In this document: positions 55,657 through 64,000 of the stretch, piece by piece
How the letters are laid out: the number at the start of each line of letters is the position of its first letter
How positions within the stretch are numbered: position 1 is the stretch's first letter
Source: Streptococcus suis
Lineage (GTDB): Bacteria > Bacillota > Bacilli > Lactobacillales > Streptococcaceae
DNA length: 64,000 nt
Direction of reading: 5' to 3'
Assembly (NCBI RefSeq): GCF_002960625.1
Contig: NZ_POJH01000017.1
Coordinates: forward strand, 1-64,000
The notes under the pieces: model-generated
What the model saw: the letters and a program-made list of their open reading frames with translations, nothing else
The model's database searches: none
Told to the model about the DNA's origin: nothing
Made by a program: the position numbers and the translations under genes

Positions 55657-57282
55657 TTATTTCACCAAAATCGCTAAAGCTTGATAGGGTTTCAAGCTAA
55701 TTTTTTTACCGAGTTTGCTGTCAGGATAGTTGCTAATTAGGACTTGACCGTGGGCATAGTCGTCTGCCAGGTCTAGTTCAACCTCTTCTGCGAAGAAATT
55801 GTTGAGGACCAACAGTTTTTCGTCATTTAGCAAGCGTTCAAAGGCATAGACTTTCTGGCTGTCCTTATAGGCTGCCTTGTAGTCCCCTTCTGAAATCAGA
55901 GGGAGTTCTTTCCGCAGGCGAATGAGTTCTTGGTAGAAGGTAAAGATTGGGCCTATTTTTTCCTGCTCAACGTTAATGGTTGGATAGGATTTGCCAGCTT
56001 TCAGCCAAGGAGTTCCTGTTGAGAAGCCTGCATTGTCAGAAGCATCCCATTGCATCGGAGTGCGGGAATTGTCGCGGGACTTGGCCTGGATAATCTTGAA
56101 GGCCTGATCAGGCGTGTGACCTTGGTCCAAAAGCATCTGATAGGCATTGATGGACTCGACATCTACGTAGTCGTCCATGCTGTCGTAGTCAGGGTCAATC
56201 ATGCCGATTTCCTCGCCCATGTAGATGTAAGGCGTACCGCGTGACAGGTGGATAGAGGCTGCTAGCATGGTCGCTCCTTCCTTGCGGAAATTCTCCACAT
56301 CGACAAAGCGGTTGAGGGCACGAGGCTGGTCGTGGTTGTTGTAGAAAAGAGCATTCCAGCCATTTCCGACGGACATTTCTTCCCCCCAAGTATGGAAGAG
56401 TTGTTTGAGTTCTTCAAAGTCAAAGTCCATGATGGTCCATTTTTGCCCGTCCTTATAATCCACTTTCAAGTGGTGGAAGTTGAAGGCCATGGACAATTCT
56501 TCACGCTCAGGAGCTGTGTAGAGAATGCAGTTTTCAATGGTGGTGGCAGACATTTCCCCGACGGTCATGAAGCCTTTTTCGCTACCAAAAGTGGCATTGT
56601 TCATCATCTTGAGGTAATCGTGGGTGATTGGGCGGTCGGTGTAAGCAGGCTTACCGTCATTGATTGGGCAGTCTTCGAGGACTTCGTCCTTACCAATCAG
56701 GTTAATGACATCGAAGCGGAAGCCTTTGACACCCTTGTCTTTCCAGAAGTTTACCACCTTGAACAGTTCTTCACGGACATGAGGATTTCGCCAGTTGAGG
56801 TCGGCTTGGGTCGCGTCAAAGAGGTGGAGGTAGTATTTCCCAGTATCTCCAAAAGGAGCCCAGGCATTGCCACCAAATTTAGACACCCAGTCAGTTGGCT
56901 GGTTACGCAGGATAAAGAAATCCTGGTAGTATTTGTCGCCGGCTAGGGCTTTTTGGAACCATTCGTGGTCGGTTGAGCAGTGGTTGAGGACCATGTCCAG
57001 CATGAATTCGATACCCAGCTCTTTACCGACAGTCACCATTTCTTCAAAGTCAGCCATGGTGCCAAAATCAGGATTGACAGCTGTATAATCAGAAATATCA
57101 TAACCGTTGTCCCGTTGCGGACTTGGGTAGAAAGGATTGAGCCAGATCATGTCAATGCCTAATTCCTTTAGATAAGGAAGTTTTTCAATAATTCCTCGTA
57201 AATCCCCGACACCATTTCCTGTCGTGTCCTTATATGATTTGGGGTAGATTTGATAGACGACTTTGCGTTTGTCTATGGTCAT
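55657..57282 (-). CDS. treC: Trehalose-6-phosphate hydrolase
   Basis: 541 residues, a GH13 alpha-amylase-fold enzyme that splits trehalose-6-phosphate into glucose and glucose-6-phosphate. The first conserved region is in LDMVLNHCSTDHEW, the nucleophile Asp in GFRFDVINLIG, the acid Glu in TVGEMSATT and the third acid in YNNHDQPRA. Length fits TreC. It lies 84 bp downstream of treP on the same strand, so the pair is an uptake-and-cleavage unit. The related dextran glucosidases are the main alternative; context favours TreC. Confidence 0.93.
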   Translation of the reverse strand: MTIDKRKVVYQIYPKSYKDTTGNGVGDLRGIIEKLPYLKELGIDMIWLNPFYPSPQRDNGYDISDYTAVNPDFGTMADFEEMVTVGKELGIEFMLDMVLNHCSTDHEWFQKALAGDKYYQDFFILRNQPTDWVSKFGGNAWAPFGDTGKYYLHLFDATQADLNWRNPHVREELFKVVNFWKDKGVKGFRFDVINLIGKDEVLEDCPINDGKPAYTDRPITHDYLKMMNNATFGSEKGFMTVGEMSATTIENCILYTAPEREELSMAFNFHHLKVDYKDGQKWTIMDFDFEELKQLFHTWGEEMSVGNGWNALFYNNHDQPRALNRFVDVENFRKEGATMLAASIHLSRGTPYIYMGEEIGMIDPDYDSMDDYVDVESINAYQMLLDQGHTPDQAFKIIQAKSRDNSRTPMQWDASDNAGFSTGTPWLKAGKSYPTINVEQEKIGPIFTFYQELIRLRKELPLISEGDYKAAYKDSQKVYAFERLLNDEKLLVLNNFFAEEVELDLADDYAHGQVLISNYPDSKLGKKISLKPYQALAILVK

Positions 57283-57366
57283 AATATGTTTACCAATTCC
57301 TTTCTTAAAAATGATGTTATCAACGGCAAAGAGTTGGGGTCACCAACTCTCTACACTTATTTTGTT

Positions 57367-59310
57367 TTATGCTTTTGTTGCTTTCAAGATAGCTTGGCCA
57401 CGTTCTACTGAACGAGGAAGCTCTCCAAGAACCTCTGTGTTGAAATCAGTTTGGTTGGTCACGATGACTGGTGTTTCCGCAATAAGACCAGCAGCCTTGA
57501 TGACATCGATGTCAAAGCTGATCAATTTATCACCAGCTTTGATGGTGTCGCCTTGTTTGACATGGGCTGTGAAGCCTTTGCCTTCCAATCCAACAGTATC
57601 CATACCGATGTGCATTAGTAATTCCAGACCATTTGCAGCAGTGATACCAACTGCATGGTTGGTTGGGAAGAGGACTGATACTTCACCGTCAACAGGAGCA
57701 ACTAAGAGACCTTCGCTAGGGTCAATAAGGACACCTTGTCCCATGACACCTGATGCGAATACAGGGTCAGTTGCCTGTGACAATTCTTTTGCTTGACCAG
57801 TTAGGGGGCTGATCAATTCGATAGCAGCGCCAGCTTCAACAACTACTTCAGTTGGAGCTACAACTTCTTTAACAGTTTCTTCTTTTTTTGAAAATGCACC
57901 TGTACGTTTGAAAACAGCTGTCAAAATCATTGGAACAACAATCGCAACAATCATTGTCATAAAGAATGCACCCCAGTATTCAGCCTTGATAGACAAGATA
58001 CCTGGAAGACCACCGATACCGATAGAAGCAGCTTGGATGTTAAAGGTTACAGATAATAGACCAGCAATACTTGAACCAATCATAGCCGCTACGAATGGGT
58101 AAACGTATTTGACGTTGACACCAAAGAGGGCTGGTTCAGTGATACCAAGGTAGGCAGAAATGGTTGCTGGAAGCGAAATTTGTGCCTCTTTTTCATTCTT
58201 ACGGTTCATGAGGAAGTAAGCAAATACTGCAGAACCTTGTGCAATGTTAGAGAGGGCAATCATTGGCCATAGACCAGTACCACCAGCATCTGCAATCAAT
58301 TGGGTATCGATGGCGTTGGTCATGTGGTGAAGACCAGTGATAACGAATGGTGCATAAAGGGCACCAAATACAGCACCGAAGAGCCATTTCACAGGACCTG
58401 TTAGACCAGCCAATACAATAGTTGACATCCATTGACCGATAGTCCAACCAAGAGGACCAAGGATAGTATGAGCTAAGATAAGTGCTGGCAGAAGGGATAG
58501 GAATGGTACGAAAATCATGGATACCAATTCAGGAACAACCTTGCGCCAGAAGATTTCTAGGTAAGAAAGGGCCAAACCTGCCAAGAGGGCTGGGATAACC
58601 TGTGCTTGGTAACCGATACGAGCGATTGAGAAGAAGCCGAAGTTCCAAGACCAGTCGCTAGCGATGGTTGCAGCATCTGTACCAGGTACTGCGTAAGCGT
58701 TGAGCAATTGTGGAGAAACCAAACAGATACCGAGGACGATACCGAGGATCTGAGATGTACCCATCTTACGAGATACAGACCAAGTGATACCTACTGGTAG
58801 GTAGTGGAAGATGGCTTCACCTGGCAACCAGAGGAAGTGGTTGACACCGTTCCAGAATGGTGATACTTCAACGATAGTCTTCCCATTCAAAGCAGACCAT
58901 TGTACGCCTTCCAATACGTTACGGAAACCAAGGATCAAACCGCCGACGATAAGGGCTGGGATGATAGGCGTGAAGATTTCTGCCAACATAGTCATAACGC
59001 GTTGGATGGCATTTTGGTTGCTTTTAGCTGCTGACTTGGCTGCTTCTTTCGATACACCTTCAATACCAGATACGGCTGTGAAGTCGTTGTAGAAAAGAGG
59101 TACATCGTTACCGATGATAACTTGGAACTGACCAGCATTGGTGAAGGTTCCTTTTACGGTTGGAAGGTCTTCGATGACTTTGACATTTGCTTTTTTGTCA
59201 TCTGCAAGAACAAAACGCATCCGTGTCGCACAGTGAGAAACTGCTGTGACATTGTCTTTGCCGCCAATAGCGTCTAAGAGCTGTTTGGCTTCTTTTTCAA
59301 ATTTTCCCAT
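57367..59310 (-). CDS. treP: Trehalose PTS transporter EIIBCA
   Basis: 647 residues. It brings trehalose in as trehalose-6-phosphate. EIIB comes first (about 1-85), with the phosphocysteine in AVSHCATRMRFVL (Cys about 27). The EIIC membrane part (about 105-460) has about ten helices. EIIA is at the C-terminus (about 490-647), with the phosphohistidine in LLMHIGMDTVGLEGKGF. The fused EIIA means no separate one is needed. It starts after a ~290-nt leader. It is repressed by TreR through the operator at 59571-59596 (inference). Confidence 0.93.
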   Translation of the reverse strand: MGKFEKEAKQLLDAIGGKDNVTAVSHCATRMRFVLADDKKANVKVIEDLPTVKGTFTNAGQFQVIIGNDVPLFYNDFTAVSGIEGVSKEAAKSAAKSNQNAIQRVMTMLAEIFTPIIPALIVGGLILGFRNVLEGVQWSALNGKTIVEVSPFWNGVNHFLWLPGEAIFHYLPVGITWSVSRKMGTSQILGIVLGICLVSPQLLNAYAVPGTDAATIASDWSWNFGFFSIARIGYQAQVIPALLAGLALSYLEIFWRKVVPELVSMIFVPFLSLLPALILAHTILGPLGWTIGQWMSTIVLAGLTGPVKWLFGAVFGALYAPFVITGLHHMTNAIDTQLIADAGGTGLWPMIALSNIAQGSAVFAYFLMNRKNEKEAQISLPATISAYLGITEPALFGVNVKYVYPFVAAMIGSSIAGLLSVTFNIQAASIGIGGLPGILSIKAEYWGAFFMTMIVAIVVPMILTAVFKRTGAFSKKEETVKEVVAPTEVVVEAGAAIELISPLTGQAKELSQATDPVFASGVMGQGVLIDPSEGLLVAPVDGEVSVLFPTNHAVGITAANGLELLMHIGMDTVGLEGKGFTAHVKQGDTIKAGDKLISFDIDVIKAAGLIAETPVIVTNQTDFNTEVLGELPRSVERGQAILKATKA

Positions 59311-59458
59311 ATATTTTTCCTTCTAGGCACAAGTGGGCTAGTGCCGTTCCCATATTTTTTGTCATTTAGCTTCTCTCTTGGCACTTTGCTAACTCGCTTT
59401 TCCGTACTCTATGAGGGTTACATTTTATCAGCAGTATGATTTTTAACCTTCAATAGTC

Positions 59459-59481
59459 GCTGCTCTGACTGTTGGAGCAGC
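59459..59481. other. Hairpin in the treP leader
   Basis: GCTGCTC / GAGCAGC (7-bp perfect stem, 9-nt loop) is the strongest fold in the leader. The leader (59311-59600) is long but matches no riboswitch I know; nothing else is supported in it. Confidence 0.4.
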
Positions 59482-59570
59482 CAGTAGCTAGTTGCTTAGT
59501 ACCAAAAATAAACTAAAAGACTTTGTTTTCCGATTTATCATGTTTTAGGGGGACACAACAAATTGGATAT

Positions 59571-59596
59571 ACGAAATTTGTACGGACAAATTTCGT
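59571..59596. promoter_or_regulatory. TreR operator
   Basis: Arms ACGAAATTTGT (59571-59581) and ACAAATTTCGT (59586-59596) are a perfect 11-bp inverted repeat with a 4-bp centre. It lies just downstream of the treP start point on the minus strand, a repressor position, and between treP and treR. Confidence 0.85.
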
Positions 59597-59606
59597 TTGT
59601 GCTATT

Positions 59607-59635
59607 ATTGTATCCGATTTCAAAAAATAATGCAA
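59607..59635 (-). promoter_or_regulatory. treP promoter
   Basis: On the minus strand, TTGCAT (complement of 59630-59635) and TACAAT (complement of 59607-59612) are 17 bp apart. The operator begins about 10 bp downstream. Confidence 0.78.
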
Positions 59636-59663
59636 GCCCTTTTACTTAAATTTTTTAAAATTT

Positions 59664-59672
59664 TGTTATAAT
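59664..59672 (+). promoter_or_regulatory. treR extended -10 promoter
   Basis: TGTTATAAT fits an extended -10; a clear -35 is not seen. treR starts 45 bp downstream. Confidence 0.6.
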
Positions 59673-59717
59673 AGTGATGTTGTATGATAGAAAGCAGTCA
59701 ATATATGGGGTTAAAAA

Positions 59718-60431
59718 ATGAAAAAATACCAAGAAATTTATCATGATTTAAAGGAAAAAATCCGTACAAATCTTTATCCTGCGGAAACGTCCTTACCGAC
59801 CGAACAACAATTGCAGGAAATCTATGGGGTTAGTCGGGACACGGTACGCAAAGCCTTGGCTATGTTGACAGAAGGGGGGCTCATCCAAAAGGTTCAGGGA
59901 CGTGGTTCCATGGTCTTGAAGCAAGAGATCTTGAATTTTCCTGTTTCTGGCTTAACCTCCTATCAGGAATTGACCAACTCTCTTCAATTGTCTAGTCAGA
60001 CACAGGTTGTCAGTCTAGAACAGGTGACGATCAATAGCAGTCTGGCTAGTTTGACAGGTTTTGAACCCTATAGCAAGGTCTGGAAAGTTGTCCGTACACG
60101 TTCTATTGATGGGAAGATTTCTGTCGTGGATACGGACTATTTGGCTGAGGAGTTGGTTCCTGAGTTGACTTTTGAGATTGCGGAGAAGTCCATCTATGAA
60201 TACCTAGAAGGCCAGTTGGGTTTGGATATCGCCTATGCGCAAAAGGAAATTACGGTAGAGCCTACCAGTCGGGAAGAACGCGATTTGATGCAGTGCCAGG
60301 ATGATTACTTGGTTCTCATCAAGTCCCGGGTCTATCTGGGGGATACAAGACAGTTCCAATATACAGAAAGCAAGCATAAGATTGATAAATTCCGATTTGT
60401 AGATTTTGCACGCAGAAAACATTCTTTGTAG
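59718..60431 (+). CDS. treR: Trehalose repressor TreR (GntR family)
   Basis: 237 residues. The N-terminal GntR winged helix (about 1-70) has SLPTEQQLQEIYGVSRDTVRKAL. A C-terminal UTRA effector domain (about 90-235) would bind trehalose-6-phosphate. It is divergent from treP-treC, with an 11-4-11 palindrome between, so it likely represses treP-treC and perhaps itself. ATG 59718 has a weak GGGG site. Confidence 0.93.
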   Translation: MKKYQEIYHDLKEKIRTNLYPAETSLPTEQQLQEIYGVSRDTVRKALAMLTEGGLIQKVQGRGSMVLKQEILNFPVSGLTSYQELTNSLQLSSQTQVVSLEQVTINSSLASLTGFEPYSKVWKVVRTRSIDGKISVVDTDYLAEELVPELTFEIAEKSIYEYLEGQLGLDIAYAQKEITVEPTSREERDLMQCQDDYLVLIKSRVYLGDTRQFQYTESKHKIDKFRFVDFARRKHSL

Positions 60432-60486
60432 GATATGGATTAGCAAAATCATCTATTTTATTGTATAATGGTAAGCGAGGTGTTTT

Positions 60487-60798
60487 ATGGCAAACTTAAA
60501 TCGATATAAATTTACATTTGGTGAGAAGCAATTAACCTTAACGACAGAACATGATAATCTCTTCATGGAAGAAATTGAGCGTGTTGCAACCGAAAAATAT
60601 CAGGCAATCAAGGAAAAGATGCCAACGGCTGACCCTGAAACCTTGGCGCTTTTATTGGCAATCAACGCCCTCTCTGTTCAATTAACCCGTGAAATCGCTT
60701 TTGAGCAGACCGAGGCGGAGTTGGCCTCTGTAAAAGAAAAAGTATTGAAGAAAAATGTCACATTAGTTGATTTGGATGAACTTGAGGAGAAGGCATGA
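60487..60798 (+). CDS. zapA: Cell division protein ZapA
   Basis: 103 residues. ANLNRYKFTFGEKQLTLTTE at the start and a C-terminal coiled coil (about 60-100) match ZapA-type proteins that bundle FtsZ at the division ring. Its end overlaps cvpA by 4 bp, and mutS2 follows, the conserved zapA-cvpA-mutS2 order. Confidence 0.85.
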   Translation: MANLNRYKFTFGEKQLTLTTEHDNLFMEEIERVATEKYQAIKEKMPTADPETLALLLAINALSVQLTREIAFEQTEAELASVKEKVLKKNVTLVDLDELEEKA

Positions 60799-61343
60799 TT
60801 TCATTGGTAATTTTGCTAATTTTGGCCTGGAGCTTCTATATTGGCTACAGTCGTGGCTTGGTCTTGCAGGCTTTCTATGGTCTATCTAGTATTTTGGCCC
60901 TGGTCATTGCAACGGCTACTTACAAGAAGTGGATAGCCTTTCTCTACCTCTGGGTGCCTTTTGCCAATGCCACTCAGGGGAGTTCGACCTATTACTTTGA
61001 TGAAAACTATCTATTTGATTTGGACAAGGTATTCTATGCTGGTCTTGCCTTTCTTTTGATCTATATCCTGATTTATGGATTGGCACGTTTTGTGGGGATT
61101 TTTGTCCATCTGCTAGAGGAATTTAACCCGGATACAAGAACGACCAATCTGATTAGTGGTGCCATAGCTGTTTTGGTGACCTTTCTTTCCTTGCAGATTG
61201 TTTTGGTCTTGCTATCGACCATCCCCTTGGCAGCAATTCAAGATAGGCTCCATGGAAGTTTTCTGGCCAATTTTATGATTCAGTACACACCATTTACGAG
61301 TAGTTTTTTAAAATCTCTTTGGTTGAGTAATATTGCAGGGTAA
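60795..61343 (+). CDS. CvpA-family membrane protein
   Basis: 182 residues with four or five hydrophobic helices (about 1-25, 27-48, 75-100, 115-145, and a weaker C-terminal one). It fits the CvpA family, named for colicin V production in E. coli; in Gram-positives the role is unclear but linked to the envelope. It is coupled to zapA by ATGA overlap. Confidence 0.83.
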   Translation: MISLVILLILAWSFYIGYSRGLVLQAFYGLSSILALVIATATYKKWIAFLYLWVPFANATQGSSTYYFDENYLFDLDKVFYAGLAFLLIYILIYGLARFVGIFVHLLEEFNPDTRTTNLISGAIAVLVTFLSLQIVLVLLSTIPLAAIQDRLHGSFLANFMIQYTPFTSSFLKSLWLSNIAG

Positions 61344-61378
61344 GGGGAACCTTATCCTTTTTGACTAAGTAGGAAAAT

Positions 61379-63712
61379 ATGAATAGTAAAATTATTGAAA
61401 GCCTTGAATTTCACAAGGTTATAGGAAAAATCGAGCCCTATCTCTTGACGGAGCAGGGTTTGGAAGAATTAAGGCAGTTGGAGCCTATGGTGGAAGCCCA
61501 CCGTATCCAGCAGGCCTTTGATGAGTTGACTGATATGGGACAAATCTTTGTCGAAAGTCCTTACTTTAGCCTCTCAGCGACCAATGACATCAATCCAGCC
61601 ATGCGCCGTTTGGAATTGGATACAGACCTGAATATCAGTGAGCTATTGGCAGTTAAGAAAGTCTTGGAAGTATCTAAGTCCCTCTTGGATTTCTATGGCA
61701 ATCTTGAAAATGTCAGCCTTAGTCAGCTGGACAAGCTTTTTGAAAAAATTGAGCTTTTTCCACATTTACAAGGATCGCTCCAGTCCATCAATGATGCTGG
61801 TTTTGTAGAGGATTTTGCTTCTGAAAAACTGGCCCGTATCCGTCGGAAGATCCGTGAAGCAGAGGATCAGGTCCGTCAGGTCATGCAGGATATTTTGAAG
61901 AACAAGAGCGATATGCTGTCAGATACTATCTTGGCTAGCAGGAACGGTCGTAATGTTCTTCCTGTAAAAAATACCTATCGGAATAAGATTGCAGGGGTTG
62001 TCCACGATATTTCCGCTTCTGGCTCGACAGTTTATATTGAACCACGGGCGGTAGTGAGTTTAAATGAAGACATAAGTCACTTGCGTGCAGAAGAACGGCA
62101 TGAAATTAGTCGGATCTTGCAGGAATTGTCGGATATGTTGCGACCACATAGCAGCATCATTCGTAATAATGCTTGGGTCATTGGACATTTGGATTTTGTC
62201 CGTGCCAAACATCTTTTTGCGCGTGAGTACAAGGCGGTGGTTCCTAGGCTTTCTGATAAGCAGGATATTGCCCTGCTCAATGTCCGCCATCCGCTCATTG
62301 CTAAGCCCGTACCAAATGACCTTTATTTCGGTAGCCAGTTGACGGCTATCGTGATTACAGGTCCCAACACGGGTGGTAAGACCATCATGCTCAAGACCTT
62401 GGGATTGACCCATCTGATGGCCCAGTCTGGTTTGCCTATCTTGGCTGATAAGGGCAGTCGGGTAGCTATTTTCAAGGAAATCTTTGCAGATATTGGTGAC
62501 GAACAGTCCATCGAGCAGAGTTTATCGACCTTCTCCAGTCACATGACTCACACGGTACAAATTTTAGCTGAAGCAGATCAGGATTGCCTCATTCTCTTTG
62601 ATGAGTTGGGGGCGGGGACCGATCCGCAGGAGGGTGCGTCTTTGGCAATGGCTATTTTGGATGACCTTCGTCTGCGGGGGATCAAGACCATGGCGACCAC
62701 CCACTATCCTGAGCTCAAGGCTTACGGGATAGAAACCTCTGGTATTGAAAATGCCAGCATGGAATTTGATACCAATAGTCTGCGTCCGACCTATAAGTTT
62801 ATGCAGGGTGTTCCTGGTCGCTCCAATGCCTTTGAAATTGCCCGCCGTCTTGGTCTATCTGATATCATCATCCAGTCAGCCCAGTCCTGGACCGACACCG
62901 ATAGTGATGTCAATCGGATTATCGAGAAACTGGAAAACCAAACGGTTGAAAGCCGCCGTCGCCTGGATAAGATTCGTGATGTGGAGCAAGAAAACTACAA
63001 GATGAATCGAGCCCTTCGCAAACTCTATGACGAGCTCAATCGTGAGCGGGAAAATGAGCTCAACAAGGCACGTTTGGAAGCCAAGGAAATTGTAGATATG
63101 GCATTGGCAGAAAGCGAGGATATTCTCAAAAATCTCCATGCTGCAGCCAGTCTTAAGCCCCACCAGATTATTGAAGCCAAGGCCGAGCTGAAAAAGTTGG
63201 CGCCTGAAGTGGTGGATTTGTCTAAAAACAAGGTTCTGAAGAAAGCCAAAATCCAGCGTGCTGCCAAGGTGGGTGATGATATTATCGTCACAGCCTACGG
63301 TCAGCGGGGAACTCTGACCAATCAACTCAAGGACGGCCGTTGGGAAGCACAGGTGGGCTTGATTAAGATGACCTTGACCAAGGAGGAGTTTGAGCTAGTT
63401 AAGGTGGAGAAGGCAGAGCAGCCTAAGAAGCGCCAGGTTCACACGGTCAAACGGGCCAATGTACGAGGACCAAAAGCCCGCTTAGATCTCCGTGGCAAAC
63501 GCTACGAAGAGGCTATGATGGAGCTGGATGAATTTATCGACCAGGCCCTTCTCAACAATCTGGCACAAGTCGATATTGTTCATGGTATCGGTACAGGGGT
63601 CATCCGAGAAGGGGTGACCAAGTACCTCCGTCGCAACAAGCAGGTCAAGGAGTTCGGCTACGCCCCACAAAATGCAGGTGGCTCTGGCTGTACCATTGTG
63701 ACTTTTAAGTAA
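61379..63712 (+). CDS. mutS2: Endonuclease MutS2
   Basis: 777 residues. A MutS paralogue without the mismatch-recognition domain, which limits recombination and helps rescue stalled ribosomes. Walker A is [14 protein letters not shown] (about 326-339), Walker B is [15 protein letters not shown] long coiled region (about 510-630) follows. A C-terminal Smr nuclease domain (about 700-777) has [16 protein letters not shown] and [15 protein letters not shown]. Length is standard. Confidence 0.95.
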   Translation: MNSKIIESLEFHKVIGKIEPYLLTEQGLEELRQLEPMVEAHRIQQAFDELTDMGQIFVESPYFSLSATNDINPAMRRLELDTDLNISELLAVKKVLEVSKSLLDFYGNLENVSLSQLDKLFEKIELFPHLQGSLQSINDAGFVEDFASEKLARIRRKIREAEDQVRQVMQDILKNKSDMLSDTILASRNGRNVLPVKNTYRNKIAGVVHDISASGSTVYIEPRAVVSLNEDISHLRAEERHEISRILQELSDMLRPHSSIIRNNAWVIGHLDFVRAKHLFAREYKAVVPRLSDKQDIALLNVRHPLIAKPVPNDLYFGSQLTAIVITGPNTGGKTIMLKTLGLTHLMAQSGLPILADKGSRVAIFKEIFADIGDEQSIEQSLSTFSSHMTHTVQILAEADQDCLILFDELGAGTDPQEGASLAMAILDDLRLRGIKTMATTHYPELKAYGIETSGIENASMEFDTNSLRPTYKFMQGVPGRSNAFEIARRLGLSDIIIQSAQSWTDTDSDVNRIIEKLENQTVESRRRLDKIRDVEQENYKMNRALRKLYDELNRERENELNKARLEAKEIVDMALAESEDILKNLHAAASLKPHQIIEAKAELKKLAPEVVDLSKNKVLKKAKIQRAAKVGDDIIVTAYGQRGTLTNQLKDGRWEAQVGLIKMTLTKEEFELVKVEKAEQPKKRQVHTVKRANVRGPKARLDLRGKRYEEAMMELDEFIDQALLNNLAQVDIVHGIGTGVIREGVTKYLRRNKQVKEFGYAPQNAGGSGCTIVTFK

Positions 63713-63730
63713 GGAGGTATGAGTAACATT

Positions 63731-64000
63731 ATGATTATCAGAAACTATCAAACTAGTGATGAAAAAGGCTGGGTTTACTGTAAGGCACTCAGCTACCTCT
63801 TCTCTCCATTCTTTGATGATAGAGAAACAGAGAAGCCCGAACGAATGACAGACGTTTATGACTACCGTGTGGAATGGGTGGCTGAAGTAGATGGACAAAT
63901 TGTTGGCCTGATCGACATCGATATTTACACGGAAGAGTGCAGCCAGTCTTATATTTACGCACCGAGTAAGCGAACAGCTTATTTTACTAACCTTGCTGTT
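63731..64000 (+). CDS. GNAT acetyltransferase, cut by the window end
   Basis: The 5' part of a gene: 90 codons with no stop before the window ends. From ATG 63731 it opens MIIRNYQTSDEKGWVYCKAL, with VEWVAEVDGQIVGLIDIDIY further on, typical of the first half of a GNAT fold. An ATG at 63719 is only 1 nt from the AAGGAGG site, so 63731 is the better start. It follows mutS2 closely and may be in its operon. Confidence 0.75.
   Translation, partial: MIIRNYQTSDEKGWVYCKALSYLFSPFFDDRETEKPERMTDVYDYRVEWVAEVDGQIVGLIDIDIYTEECSQSYIYAPSKRTAYFTNLAV

Overview
The window is core chromosome of a low-GC Firmicute. It is almost certainly Streptococcus, and most likely Streptococcus suis or a close relative. The evidence is a Sip-type LysM surface protein, CppA, RocS, a PFL-based fermentation gene, the gene order rpsL-rpsG-fusA-gapA-pgk-(small membrane protein)-glnR-glnA, and the linked groups rpoY/rnjA, tsaB-rimI-tsaD, lepB/rnhC and zapA-cvpA-mutS2. 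I see no prophage, intact insertion sequence, CRISPR array, rRNA or tRNA. The species call is inference from remembered gene content and order; no database was searched.

Layout. 0.2-6 kb: groES-groEL behind a perfect CIRCE operator, then rpsL-rpsG with a structured leader, and fusA. 6-15 kb: a membrane-anchored phosphodiesterase, gapA, a three-gene island of unknown function with a duplicated palindromic promoter, pgk, a small membrane protein and glnR-glnA behind a perfect GlnR box. 15-18 kb: a tandem array of hairpin modules, a GNAT gene and rpoY-rnjA. 18-21.3 kb: an accessory locus with an Rgg regulator, a tiny convergent and overlapping hydrophobic peptide gene that I found on the minus strand, twin palindromes, a secreted Cys/His-rich protein, a membrane-tethered subtilisin-like protease and a 64-residue membrane protein. 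21-31 kb: tsaB-rimI-tsaD, azlCD, a YeiH-type membrane protein, alanine dehydrogenase, an ABC transporter, a flavoprotein and rocS. 31-43 kb: two housekeeping enzymes, a large glycerophosphodiesterase, YbaB, agaS, pepX, cppA, a serine hydrolase, a LysM-CHAP hydrolase and pflB. 43-53 kb: dinB, an Rrf2 regulator with its NAD(P)-binding partner, a PfkB kinase, a lipoprotein, recD2, lepB, rnhC and a Gfo/Idh/MocA oxidoreductase. 53-64 kb: the repeat-rich sip gene, a DUF1801 protein, the divergent treP-treC / treR locus, zapA-cvpA-mutS2, and a GNAT gene cut by the window end.

How the genes work together. Glycolysis and fermentation (gapA, pgk, pflB, PfkB kinase, trehalose uptake) sit beside translation and protein folding (ribosomal proteins, EF-G, GroESL, t6A synthesis), nitrogen control (glnRA), cell-wall and division functions (RocS, ZapA, LysM-CHAP, Sip) and DNA repair (DinB, RecD2, MutS2). 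The strongest candidate for an undescribed system is the Rgg/short-peptide/secreted-peptide/protease locus at 18.2-21.3 kb. It looks like a pheromone-controlled secreted peptide with its own processing protease and a possible immunity protein. Secondary points are the promoter created by a 43-bp tandem duplication in the gapA-pgk island, the 50-bp terminator-like module amplified downstream of both glnA and rocS, and the repeats with covarying arms between rpsG and fusA.
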